From: Bacteroidales bacterium
GTDB taxonomy: Bacteria; Bacteroidota; Bacteroidia; Bacteroidales; UBA932
Reading direction: 5' to 3'
Assembly: GCA_017447265.1 (NCBI GenBank)
Contig: JAFSOA010000019.1
Coordinates: 1-59,959, forward strand
Length of the DNA: 59,959 bases
Under the pieces are notes generated by a model. The model ran no database searches. It worked only from the letters and a program-made list of their open reading frames with translations, and was not told the DNA's origin. A program made the translations under genes and the position numbers. How positions within the stretch are numbered: the first letter of the stretch is position 1; each line of letters begins with the position of its first letter. Positions 1-8,153 of this stretch are shown here, in pieces.

Positions 1-2
1 TG

Positions 3-328
3 GCGGACGGTCAGATCGTCGGAAGCATTTCCGTGGAGAGAATGGCCGATGAGAACCGAGCAGCCGGGTCGATTGGCTATATGATCCTGACGCCGTTCTG
101 GTCCCAGGGCATCGGTACGGAGGCCGTGCGGAAGATCTGCGGGATGGCTTTCCAAGAGATGGCGCTTGAGCGCATCATCGGAGAGGTGTTCCCGGAGAAC
201 CTGGCATCGGCCCGTGTATTGGAAAAAAAAATGGCTTTCAGCTAGAAAGAACGAAGATTGGCGGAGTTGTAAAGGATGGGAAGGCTATGGATGTAAAGAT
301 TTTTGTCCACTTTGGACGCAAGATTTGA
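3..328 (+). pseudogene. GNAT-family N-acetyltransferase, 5'-truncated and frameshifted
   Basis: The product would transfer an acetyl group from acetyl-CoA to an amine, as RimJ/RimL-like GNAT proteins do. The open frame runs in from before the window and shows the acetyl-CoA fold features SIGYMILTPFWSQGIGTEA and ENLASARVLEK. It stops at 243-245 just after a run of nine A (223-231). Reading one base back after that run gives the family's usual ending, with EKNGFQLERT and then about 25 more residues to a TGA at 326-328. One missing A in the genome or assembly, or -1 slippage on the A run, would explain this. The true gene therefore ends at 328, not 245. Which explanation holds cannot be decided from the sequence. 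Confidence 0.75.
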
Positions 329-350
329 GGGAGTCCAGAGTTATATTGGT

Positions 351-1322
351 ATGAGAATGAATTCTAAAAGAATAATATGCATTGCGACGCTTGTCGCAAT
401 GCTGAGCGGTTGTAACGGCATTGATAATCCTGAAGGAGACCTGAAAGACGTCAAACTGGAAGATTGGCCGATGACAGACTGTTCAACAAGCACTAGTCCC
501 GTTCGGGATCTGGTCGCTTATAAGCTGCTTGGAGTGCCCTATAAATGGGAGAGGGCTTGGCATAGTGATGCGACATATTTCATTCAGCCAGACTTCTCCA
601 GAACGAGTTCATCATTCTCCCACAATGATTACCTGAGCAAGAACTTCTGCAGCGGCACGCACGGTGCCTATGTCAATCTAATAGAGGGAAAGAATGATGT
701 CATCATCGCGAGCAGGGATGTTTCGCGAAATGAGGCTTCATTGGCCAAAGGATTGGGTGTAGAGATTGAAACAGCCCCTCTGGCAATCGATGCACTGGTA
801 TTTATCGTCCATCCCGAGAATAAGGTGAAGAACCTGTCAGTAGAGCAGATTCAAAGAATCTATTCGGGAGAGATTACCAATTGGAAAGAAGTAGGAGGAG
901 TTGACCATGCCATCACACCCTATATTAGGAATGCTGATTCTGGCAGCCAAGAAAAGATGGAGACCATGGTAATGGCCGGACTGACTATGGTCGAAGGCCT
1001 GCCAGAAACCATCGGAGGAGTGATGCTTTCCCCATACTGGTCTATAGAGCAGGATGAGTTCGGGATAGGCTACACGCCATTCTTTTATTGTACGGCCATG
1101 GTCCGCGATTTAATGAGAGTTGATATGATTTCCATCGACGGCGTAGCGCCCAGCAAGGAATCGTTAAGGAGCAACAAGTATCCTTTTGTGTCAAGCATTT
1201 ACGCTGCGGTCCGCAAGACGGAAGACCATGAGAGTATGGCATACCAGCTATATCAATTCCTCTTTACCAAAAAGGGTGCGGATATGATTGATGAGAGCGG
1301 GTATATAGCGATACGGAAGTAA
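351..1322 (+). CDS. PstS-like substrate-binding lipoprotein
   Basis: Predicted periplasmic, lipid-anchored solute-binding protein of the phosphate-binding (PstS/PBP) fold, 323 residues. ATG 351 is preferred over the upstream in-frame start at 303 because it begins a signal peptide directly: basic MRMNSKR, a hydrophobic stretch and the lipobox LSGC. The stretch EQIQRIYSGEITNWKEVGG near mid-protein is a hallmark of PstS-type proteins, and ADSGSQEKM matches the Ser-rich ligand loop that follows. No pstC, pstA or pstB lies nearby, so the ligand and partner are unknown. It could be a phosphate sensor or scavenger rather than a transporter subunit. The gene looks richer in A+T than the mnmE region that follows. 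Confidence 0.8.
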   Translation: MRMNSKRIICIATLVAMLSGCNGIDNPEGDLKDVKLEDWPMTDCSTSTSPVRDLVAYKLLGVPYKWERAWHSDATYFIQPDFSRTSSSFSHNDYLSKNFCSGTHGAYVNLIEGKNDVIIASRDVSRNEASLAKGLGVEIETAPLAIDALVFIVHPENKVKNLSVEQIQRIYSGEITNWKEVGGVDHAITPYIRNADSGSQEKMETMVMAGLTMVEGLPETIGGVMLSPYWSIEQDEFGIGYTPFFYCTAMVRDLMRVDMISIDGVAPSKESLRSNKYPFVSSIYAAVRKTEDHESMAYQLYQFLFTKKGADMIDESGYIAIRK

Positions 1323-1344
1323 GAAAGATCATAATTCAATAGAA

Positions 1345-1377
1345 CTGCCGTCATCTTAGATTGAGATGGCGGCAGTC
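1345..1377 (+). terminator. Rho-independent-type terminator after the PstS-like gene
   Basis: A 13-bp stem (1345-1357 with 1365-1377, one G-T wobble) and a 7-nt loop sit 22 bp after the stop codon. The stem is followed by CCTTTATATAG. It separates the PstS-like gene from the convergent mnmE. Confidence 0.75.
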
Positions 1378-1487
1378 CTTTATATAGCGATTTGAATCAC
1401 GAATAGGGTATTATCTCTCCAGTTTCGCAATGACCCCTAAAGTTGCAGAACTTAGCAAATCGATGATATTCAATTAGTTAAATAAGA

Positions 1488-2891
1488 TTATTTTCCGATG
1501 CAGAAGTGTTCGAAAATGTTTCCAAGTATCTCATTATTAGACACTTCGCCGACGATGCTGCCGAGGTGGTAGAGGCACTCGCGGAGGTCTTGTGCGACGA
1601 GATCGGAGGGGAGGGCGGTGCAGAGGCCGTCGCGGACGCGGTCGAAGGCGGCGGCGGCGCACTGGAGAGCTTCCAGGTGGCGGGTGTTGGTTACCAGCGT
1701 GGTCTCGGAGGCGGTGTCGAGATTCTGCCAGGACGCCGCCAGGGCATGGCGCAGTTCCTCCAGGCCGGCACCGGACTTGGCGGAGATGACGAATACCTGT
1801 CGTCCGGGCGCGTTGAGCAGGGGCGTGAGTGCTTCCTGCGCAGCCCTGGCGGCGTCCGTCCGGACCTTGTCCGCCTTGTTGAGCAGGAAAACCAGCTGCT
1901 GCTCGTCCGTCACGCGTCCGGCGATGTCCCGGGCGCTGGCCAGCAAGTCGGGCAGGGGAGCGCCGAGGTCGAGCGTGGCGAGCACGAGCTGGGCGGCCGC
2001 GAGCTTCTCGTAGGCCCGCTCGATGCCGATGCGCTCGATGGTATCGCTGCTTTCGCGCAGGCCGGCGGTATCGATGAAACGGAAGAGCACGCCGTCGAGG
2101 TTGCAGGTCTCTTCGATGGTGTCGCGCGTAGTGCCGGCGATGTCGGAAACAATGGCCCGGTTCTCGCCGAGCAGCGCGTTGAGCAGGGTGCTCTTACCAG
2201 AATTTGTGTTGCCAACAATTGCCACTGGAACACCGTTTTTAATGGCGTTACCTAAACGAAAACTTTCGATGAGTTTCCGGCAGTGGGCGAGGACCTTTTC
2301 AACCAGTTCGCGCAACTGCGTGCGGTCGGCGAATTCGACTTCCTCGTCACTGAAATCCAGCTCCAGTTCCAGAAGCGAAGCCAGGTGCAGGAGCTCACTG
2401 CGCATGCCGGCGAGTTCTTCGCTGAAGCCGCCCTTGAGCTGCTTCAGGGCGATGCGGTGCGCCGCAGCGGTCTGAGCCGCAATCAGGTCGGCCACGGCCT
2501 CGGCCTGGGAGAGGTCCATCTTGCCATGGAGGAAGGCCCGTTGCGTAAATTCGCCGGGAGCGGCCATTTTCACGCCGTTTTCGAGCAGGCGGGCCAGAAT
2601 GCGGGATACGATGTAGCCGGAGCCGTGACAAGCGATTTCAACGGCATTTTCGCCCGTATAGGAGTGGGGAGCCCGGAATACGGAGACCAGTACCTCGTCG
2701 ATCAGGCTGCCGTCGGCTTCCCGGATGCTGCCGAAATGCAGCGAATAGCCCTTGGCCTGGGCCAGGGACGTTTTTCCGCGGAAGATGTGGTCCGCGCAGT
2801 CCAGGGCTTTGGGCCCGCTCACCCGAATCACGGCCACTGCACCGCCGGGCGCCGTGGAGGGGGCGGCAATCGTATTTTCAAAATGATCCAT
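1488..2891 (-). CDS. mnmE: tRNA uridine-5-carboxymethylaminomethyl modification GTPase MnmE
   Basis: With MnmG it modifies the wobble uridine (position 34) of certain tRNAs. The 467-residue length is typical. The N-terminal folate-binding domain starts with TIAAPSTAPGGAVAVIRVSG. The GTPase domain has the P-loop GNTNSGKST at about 227-235, DTAGLRE at about 274, and NKAD further on. The protein ends in the family's C-terminal CIGK, which carries the essential cysteine. The gene is divergent from cstA with only 38 bp between the two start codons. A -7-like box, TAATTTTG, ends four bases before its ATG, so the message may be leaderless. Confidence 0.97.
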   Translation of the reverse strand: MDHFENTIAAPSTAPGGAVAVIRVSGPKALDCADHIFRGKTSLAQAKGYSLHFGSIREADGSLIDEVLVSVFRAPHSYTGENAVEIACHGSGYIVSRILARLLENGVKMAAPGEFTQRAFLHGKMDLSQAEAVADLIAAQTAAAHRIALKQLKGGFSEELAGMRSELLHLASLLELELDFSDEEVEFADRTQLRELVEKVLAHCRKLIESFRLGNAIKNGVPVAIVGNTNSGKSTLLNALLGENRAIVSDIAGTTRDTIEETCNLDGVLFRFIDTAGLRESSDTIERIGIERAYEKLAAAQLVLATLDLGAPLPDLLASARDIAGRVTDEQQLVFLLNKADKVRTDAARAAQEALTPLLNAPGRQVFVISAKSGAGLEELRHALAASWQNLDTASETTLVTNTRHLEALQCAAAAFDRVRDGLCTALPSDLVAQDLRECLYHLGSIVGEVSNNEILGNIFEHFCIGK

Positions 2892-2895
2892 TGCA

Positions 2896-2903
2896 CAAAA
2901 TTA
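2896..2903 (-). promoter_or_regulatory. -7-like box of mnmE
   Basis: TAATTTTG on the minus strand fits the Bacteroidetes TAnnTTTG box and ends 4 nt before the mnmE ATG. No good TTTG was found 19-21 bp upstream, so the call rests on the -7 box and its position. Confidence 0.45.
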
Positions 2904-2916
2904 CAGAAAAAACCAC

Positions 2917-2924
2917 TAAATTTG
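2917..2924 (+). promoter_or_regulatory. -7-like box of cstA
   Basis: TAAATTTG ends five bases before the preferred cstA ATG at 2930. A TTG lies at 2891-2893, about 23 bp upstream and so slightly far for a -33 box. The start site would fall at or next to the ATG. Confidence 0.45.
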
Positions 2925-2929
2925 TATTC

Positions 2930-4411
2930 ATGATTTCCTTCATCCTCGCCCTGGCGGCCCTGGTGGCCGGCTATATTTTCTACGGCCGTTTCGTAGAACG
3001 GGTGTTCGGAGCTGACGACCGGCCGACGCCCGCCATTTCGAAAGCCGACGGAGTGGACTACATTGTCCTGCCGTCGTGGAAGATTTTTATGATTCAGTTC
3101 CTGAACATTGCAGGCACCGGTCCGATCTTCGGCGCGATCATGGGCGCCAAATTCGGGCCTTCGGCCTATCTATGGATCGTTTTCGGCTGCATTTTCGCCG
3201 GTGCGGTGCATGACTACATGTCCGGAATGCTTTCGTCGCGCCATGGCGGCGCGAACCTGCCCGACCTGGTCGGCACCTATCTGGGCAAGAGTACCAAGAC
3301 AGTGATGCTCTTCTTTTCGATTCTGCTGCTGATGATGGTGGGCGCCGTCTTCGTGTTCAGCCCGGCCAAGATCCTGGGCAACATCTGGGAGCCGGCCTTC
3401 TCTGTGGAGCATTTCGGCCCCTACAGCTTCTGGATCACGGTTGTCTTCATCTACTATATCATCGCGACGTTGCTGCCGGTCGACAAGATCATCGGCCGCA
3501 TCTACCCGGTATTTGCCATTGCACTGATTTTCATGGCGGTCGCCCTGATGGTCGTGCTCTTTATGAAGTTCCCGGATATTCCGGAGGTCTGGGAGGGGCT
3601 GAAAGATACGCCCGGCGGCGCACTGACGAAGAATCCGATTTTCCCCTGTCTGTTCATCTCGATTGCCTGCGGGGCCATCAGCGGCTTTCATGCGACGCAG
3701 AGCCCGCTCATGGCGCGCTGCATCAAATCTGAGAAGATGGGCCGGCCCATTTTCTACGGGGCGATGATCACGGAAGGGGCGGTCGCCCTGATCTGGGCCA
3801 CGGTGGCGAGCTATTTCTTCTATGGAAAACCGGAACCGGCCTATCAGCTGATTCCGGGTGGTGTGGACGCCATCAATGACGCGCCTTCCATTGTGCATCT
3901 GGTCTGCAACGACTGGCTGGGTGTCTTTGGCGGCATCCTGGCTATATTGGGCGTGGTTGCTGCGCCGATCACCAGCGGCGATACGGCGCTCCGCAGTGCG
4001 CGCCTGATCATCGCCGATTTTCTGAAACTGGAACAGAAGCAGGTCCGCAAGCGCCTGTATATCTGCATTCCGTTGTTCGCTGCGGTCTTCGCGCTGTTGA
4101 TCTGGCAGATGAATGACCATACCGGCTTCGAGAAGCTCTGGAGCTGGTTCGGCTGGTCGAACCAGGCGCTGTCGGTATTTACCCTCTGGACCGTAACGGT
4201 CTATCTGGTCCGGGAGAAGAAGCTTTTCTGGATTACGCTGGTTCCGGCCTTGTTCATGACCTGGGTCTGCACCACGTTTTTCTTCTTCTCGCCCAACTCC
4301 CTCGGTCTCAGCCTGCCGGTTTCGTATGCCATCGGCTTTGCCGCCGTCCTGACAGCCATCGGCTGGTTCTCCGTGTGGTATAAAAAGAACTGTCGTACGA
4401 CGATCCGCTAG
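2930..4411 (+). CDS. cstA: Carbon starvation protein CstA-family transporter
   Basis: Multi-spanning inner-membrane carrier of the CstA family, whose members import pyruvate or peptides. At 493 residues it is the short form, against about 700 for E. coli CstA. ATG 2930 is chosen because the first hydrophobic helix begins there; an upstream in-frame start at 2891 would overlap the mnmE start and the -7 box. Typical segments include the N-terminal YGRFVERVFGADD and PSWKIFMIQFLNIAGTGPI, then SGFHATQSPLMARC in the middle. Its stop shares the palindrome CTAG with the stop of the convergent GIN-domain gene. Confidence 0.9.
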   Translation: MISFILALAALVAGYIFYGRFVERVFGADDRPTPAISKADGVDYIVLPSWKIFMIQFLNIAGTGPIFGAIMGAKFGPSAYLWIVFGCIFAGAVHDYMSGMLSSRHGGANLPDLVGTYLGKSTKTVMLFFSILLLMMVGAVFVFSPAKILGNIWEPAFSVEHFGPYSFWITVVFIYYIIATLLPVDKIIGRIYPVFAIALIFMAVALMVVLFMKFPDIPEVWEGLKDTPGGALTKNPIFPCLFISIACGAISGFHATQSPLMARCIKSEKMGRPIFYGAMITEGAVALIWATVASYFFYGKPEPAYQLIPGGVDAINDAPSIVHLVCNDWLGVFGGILAILGVVAAPITSGDTALRSARLIIADFLKLEQKQVRKRLYICIPLFAAVFALLIWQMNDHTGFEKLWSWFGWSNQALSVFTLWTVTVYLVREKKLFWITLVPALFMTWVCTTFFFFSPNSLGLSLPVSYAIGFAAVLTAIGWFSVWYKKNCRTTIR

Positions 4412-5319
4412 CGCTCGAAAGAGAGCTTGGAGCCGCGGCTTTGCTCACCGGTGACGCTGGCGCCCAGGTTACGGACGCGGAGCGTCGAGGCGCCGGAGAG
4501 TTCATAATGCAGTTTTTCCGTGACGGTCAGCTTGGCTTTGGACGCGCCGGAAAGCTCTGCGTAGGCGCTGGCCGTTTCGCCAGTCGATTCGAAGTGGCAG
4601 GCACCGGACAGATCGAGTTTCAGGATGCCGGTCTGGCCATTCATTTTCGCGCCCGACGAGCCGCTCAGGCCGATGTCGGCGTTCTCAATGTCGCCTTCGA
4701 TTATGCAGTGGGATGCACCTGAGCAGTCGATCCGGGCTTTGCCCGTATTACCGGTCAGATTGAGATGAGAGGCGCCCGAGATGCCGATCTTCATCGACGG
4801 GAAGTTAGCATCCAGCGTAGCCCGGGAAGCGCCGCTGAGTTCGAGATGGAGAGCTCCCTTGCCCGTGACGGTCATGGACAGGAGCCGGCTGGCGCCGCTC
4901 AGGTCGATGGTCATGACCTCGTTGACCAATTCCTGCCGGCCTTCGGCCTGCAGGCGGGAGGCTCCTGAGAGTGACAGCGCGAGGAGCTTCGGCATCCGGA
5001 CCGTTGCCTGAAGCGGGTTTTTCAGGTCGCTCAGTTTGCGCTGTACGTCGCGGGGGAGTTTGTCCAGTCCGATCTTGACTTTGTCGCCGAGACGGTTGAC
5101 CTTGAGGTACGGCTGGATAAAGTCAGGGACGGAAATGTCCACGGACCAGGTGTCGGCGAAGGCAAAATCCACATGGAAGGCATTGGAGACGGACAGTTCC
5201 GTAAAATCCTTGAAGTCGTAATGATGGGTATACGGGTTCTTGACGGCGTTTTCGCCGGCATGGGCAAAGGAAAGCGTGGCAGCAAGGGCCAACAGCAGGA
5301 AAAGTGTCTTTTTCATCAT
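4408..5319 (-). CDS. Exported head-GIN-domain protein (DUF2807)
   Basis: 303 residues with a cleavable signal peptide (MMKKTLFLLLALAATLSFAH). The body is a repetitive beta-strand protein: SGAS-type motifs (LSGASRL, LSGASRA, ISGASHL, CSGASHC, LSGSSGA, LSGACHF, LSGASKA, LSGASTL) recur about every 20 residues, giving some nine turns, as in the autotransporter-like head-GIN fold. The molecular role of the family is not known. The gene lies 16 bp after a small membrane protein and an ECF sigma factor, which suggests an envelope-stress or surface-sensing operon in which this protein is the exported member (inference). Confidence 0.85.
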   Translation of the reverse strand: MMKKTLFLLLALAATLSFAHAGENAVKNPYTHHYDFKDFTELSVSNAFHVDFAFADTWSVDISVPDFIQPYLKVNRLGDKVKIGLDKLPRDVQRKLSDLKNPLQATVRMPKLLALSLSGASRLQAEGRQELVNEVMTIDLSGASRLLSMTVTGKGALHLELSGASRATLDANFPSMKIGISGASHLNLTGNTGKARIDCSGASHCIIEGDIENADIGLSGSSGAKMNGQTGILKLDLSGACHFESTGETASAYAELSGASKAKLTVTEKLHYELSGASTLRVRNLGASVTGEQSRGSKLSFER

Positions 5320-5335
5320 CGTATTGTTTTTACTT

Positions 5336-5779
5336 TTAAATATTCCAGTCTTGTTGGAGGCGTTCGGCTCCGTCGAGCAGGTCTCCGTAATATCTTTTCA
5401 GCACCCGCACTTTCTCGCGCCTCGACATCTCTTCCGGAAGCTGGTCGAAGAGGGGAATGGTCTCGTTCGTCAGGGCGGTAAGGGCGGCTTCCCAGTCGCC
5501 GGCTTCCGTCGCACCGCTGGTGCCCAGCTGCTCATAGTAGGCGCCGACTTTGTCGAGATACGCACAGTATACGGCTTCCGGGGTGTGCGCTCCGAGGAAA
5601 TGGCGGTTCCCTGCCGGAATCAGGACGAAAGCGAGGATAGCGGCGGCGGCAGCCGTGGCCAGTGCGCTCCAGCGGAGCACGTTTTGTCTGCGTTGCGGAC
5701 GGGTGGCGGCGTCCAGCTTCGCCAGGAAACGGGTTTCGTGTCCGGCGGGGATTTCGTAACGGTCAAATCTTGTGTCCAT
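5336..5779 (-). CDS. Single-pass membrane protein, probable anti-sigma partner
   Basis: 147 residues: a cytoplasmic N-terminus (FDRYEIPAGHETRFLAKLD), one transmembrane helix at about 37-58, and a C-terminal extracytoplasmic helical region. The N-terminal pattern, a short stretch reading HExRF-xxKL ahead of a TM helix, is common in small Bacteroidetes proteins encoded just after ECF sigma factors. The gene overlaps the sigma gene by 17 bp. No zinc-binding HxxxCxxC motif is seen, so it is not a classical ZAS anti-sigma factor. The role in restraining the sigma factor is inferred from position only. Confidence 0.55.
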   Translation of the reverse strand: MDTRFDRYEIPAGHETRFLAKLDAATRPQRRQNVLRWSALATAAAAAILAFVLIPAGNRHFLGAHTPEAVYCAYLDKVGAYYEQLGTSGATEAGDWEAALTALTNETIPLFDQLPEEMSRREKVRVLKRYYGDLLDGAERLQQDWNI

Positions 5780-6269
5780 CTTCTTCGAGTATCTTGATGA
5801 GGCGCTGCTTTCCGCGCAGGAAATGCGAGCGCAGGGTGTTCGGGTTCAGGCCGGTATAGCCGGCGATTTCGTCGTAGTCAAGGCCTTCGACCAGGACGAG
5901 CGTCACAACGAGGCGGGCGGGATCGGTGAGCCGCTGCAGGGCGGCGAGGATGCGCGCAGCGGAGACTTCTGCCGGAATCTCCGGTACATCAGGACAGTCA
6001 GCTGCCGCTTCGCGGGCGTATTCTTCCAGAAAAAGGCTTTCACGCCGGCGTTGCCGCAGGCGGTCGATGGAGGCCCGGATACAGGTGCGCGCGAGCCAGG
6101 CGGATACCTGGGCTTCCTGCATGGGACGCCAGGGCATGGTCACGAATTTGAGAATCGTATCCTGCATCACTTCCTCCGCGTCTTCCGCATTGAGGAGGAT
6201 GCGGTAGCTCATGTTGTAGAGCCGCCGGCTGTGCGCCTGATAAAACGATGTGGTCTCCTTTCGTGTCAT
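5763..6269 (-). CDS. ECF RNA polymerase sigma factor
   Basis: Directs RNA polymerase to a small regulon, usually in response to an envelope signal. ATG 6269 (MTRKETTSF) gives 168 residues, normal for the family; the frame stays open further upstream to 6329 without family similarity. Region 2 is visible as FYQAHSRRLYNMSYRILLNAEDAEEVMQDTI. Region 4 is the helix-turn-helix LDYDEIAGYTGLNPNTLRSHFLRGKQRL. It heads an operon with the membrane protein and the GIN-domain protein. A TGCAACA-N14-CCG arrangement upstream on the minus strand could be an ECF-type autoregulated promoter, but this is weak. Confidence 0.92.
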   Translation of the reverse strand: MTRKETTSFYQAHSRRLYNMSYRILLNAEDAEEVMQDTILKFVTMPWRPMQEAQVSAWLARTCIRASIDRLRQRRRESLFLEEYAREAAADCPDVPEIPAEVSAARILAALQRLTDPARLVVTLVLVEGLDYDEIAGYTGLNPNTLRSHFLRGKQRLIKILEEDGHKI

Positions 6270-6359
6270 GCTGTCTTTAAAACGGATGACAAACGCCGTT
6301 GTTGCAGTTTTCCCGGAAAAAAATACCAACGGGGAAAGGATCCGTCATCCCGTCCGGGG

Positions 6360-8141
6360 TTATATCGGGTATAACAGGTTGACAACGAGAAGGTTGGCAA
6401 TCAGGATGATGACGTTCATCGGCAGGCCGATCTTCAGGAAGTCGGTGAAACGGTAGCCGCCCGGTCCGTAAACCAGCAGGTGGGTGGGGGAGCCGATGGG
6501 CGTAGCGAAACTCGAGGAAACCGCGATCATCAGCGAGATCAGGAACGGCATGGGATCGCAGCCCATGGACACGGCCGACTGGTACACGATCGGATAGAAG
6601 ATCGCGCCCGCCGCCGTGTTGGAGACGAACTCCGTGACGAAGGTGGCCGTCAGGCACATCATCGACATCACCAGATAGGGTTCGCTGCCGCAGAAGTTCA
6701 TGACGCCTTGGGCCAGAATGGTGGCGAGTCCCGTCTTCTCGATGGCCTTGCCGATGACGACGCTGCCGGCGAACACCATCAGGATGCCCCAGTCGACGGA
6801 TCGGCCCGCCTGGGCAGGCGTGCAGCAGCGGAACACCATCATCGCGATCGCCGCGACGATCGCGCTCTGTACCAGCGACAGGACCTTGAGCGACGACAGC
6901 AGGATCATTCCAACCAGGATGAGCGAAGAGACCAGGGTCTTATGGCTGTATTGCGGAACCGTGTCGGAAGGATCGACGAACGCCAGGCCCTTGATGTCCG
7001 GATCCACACTTCCCGGAACACATTCCATCAGCAGCAGGTCGGCCACCCGCAGGCGGGTGTCGCGCGGACTCTGGTTGATTCGCTCGCCCATACGCGCGAT
7101 GGCAATCACGGTCAGGTGGTTGTCCCGCTCGAACGTGGTCGCTGAAACCTTCTTGCGCAGCAGGTCGCAACCGGGCAGGACGTAAGCCGTCCGCAAGGTG
7201 CGTTGCCTGTCCAGTTCGTTCATGCGAAACACCGGATGGTCCGCATTCACCAGCCCGGCGCGCTTCTTCAATGACAGGATGTTCTCGATGTTGCCCGCAT
7301 AGACCAGCCTGTCGCCGCCCATCAGCGGCTCGTCGGGGCGCACGGGAGAGATGATTTCCCGGTCGAAGCGCACTACTTCAATCAGGGTGGCGCCTTCCGG
7401 ATGGATCAGCCCCGCTTCAAACATCGTTTTGCCGATGCGTTTATGGTCGGCCGGAACCAGAAGTTCGACCGTATATTCGTTCGTATTGCCGAAGGCATCT
7501 TCCGGGCTCTTCCGGTCGGGCAGGAGACGCCGCATCGCCAGGACCGACAGGATGCCCACGACCAGACAGGCGAGGCCCGGAATCGTCGTGGAGAAGAATC
7601 CCATGCTGACCCCCGTGTCCTGCGCATACATGCCCGAGATGAGGAGGTTCGGCGGTGTACCGATGATCGTGCAGATGCCGCCCAGTCCTGAAGCGTAACT
7701 CAGCGGAATCAAGAGTTTGGAAGGGGTCGTGCCGAGCTTGCCGGCCCATTTTTTCACGACCTGCACGAAGAGCGCCACGACGGTCGTGTTGCTGAGCACG
7801 GCGCTGAGCGCCGCCACGGAGGCCATCATGCGCACGATGGCCCTGGGATAGGAACGGGGCGTGCCGAGATAATGCTGCATGATCCAGTGCAGCACGCCTG
7901 TATGCTTCAGGCCCGCGACGACGACGAAAAGGACGCCGACCACGACGACGGATGAGGAGGAGAAGCCGGAAAAGGACTCCGCCTCGGTAAGCACGCCGGA
8001 CAGCAGCAGGATGGCGATGGCCCCGAGGAAGGCGATATCTTCCTGCAGCCGTGTAAACAACAAGACAAGGAACAGGGAGATGACCGTGACGACCGTAATC
8101 CAGGCAGGGAGGCTCAGCCCCAGGAAAATGACGTTATCCAT
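6360..8141 (-). CDS. SLC13-family permease with two RCK_C (TrkA-C) domains
   Basis: Inner-membrane carrier of the divalent anion:Na+ symporter superfamily; the substrate could be sulfate, a dicarboxylate or another anion. 593 residues. Two transmembrane halves, 1-about 210 and about 400-593, flank a soluble insert holding two TrkA-C-like domains (from NEYTVELLVPADHKRIGKT to about residue 390). Family signatures are visible: SYASGLGGICTIIGTPPNLL in the first half and ATPIGSPTHLLVYGPGGYRF in the second. It lies 12 bp after a paralogue without the RCK_C insert, and both follow rlmD. Confidence 0.88.
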   Translation of the reverse strand: MDNVIFLGLSLPAWITVVTVISLFLVLLFTRLQEDIAFLGAIAILLLSGVLTEAESFSGFSSSSVVVVGVLFVVVAGLKHTGVLHWIMQHYLGTPRSYPRAIVRMMASVAALSAVLSNTTVVALFVQVVKKWAGKLGTTPSKLLIPLSYASGLGGICTIIGTPPNLLISGMYAQDTGVSMGFFSTTIPGLACLVVGILSVLAMRRLLPDRKSPEDAFGNTNEYTVELLVPADHKRIGKTMFEAGLIHPEGATLIEVVRFDREIISPVRPDEPLMGGDRLVYAGNIENILSLKKRAGLVNADHPVFRMNELDRQRTLRTAYVLPGCDLLRKKVSATTFERDNHLTVIAIARMGERINQSPRDTRLRVADLLLMECVPGSVDPDIKGLAFVDPSDTVPQYSHKTLVSSLILVGMILLSSLKVLSLVQSAIVAAIAMMVFRCCTPAQAGRSVDWGILMVFAGSVVIGKAIEKTGLATILAQGVMNFCGSEPYLVMSMMCLTATFVTEFVSNTAAGAIFYPIVYQSAVSMGCDPMPFLISLMIAVSSSFATPIGSPTHLLVYGPGGYRFTDFLKIGLPMNVIILIANLLVVNLLYPI

Positions 8142-8153
8142 GTTGTACGATGA

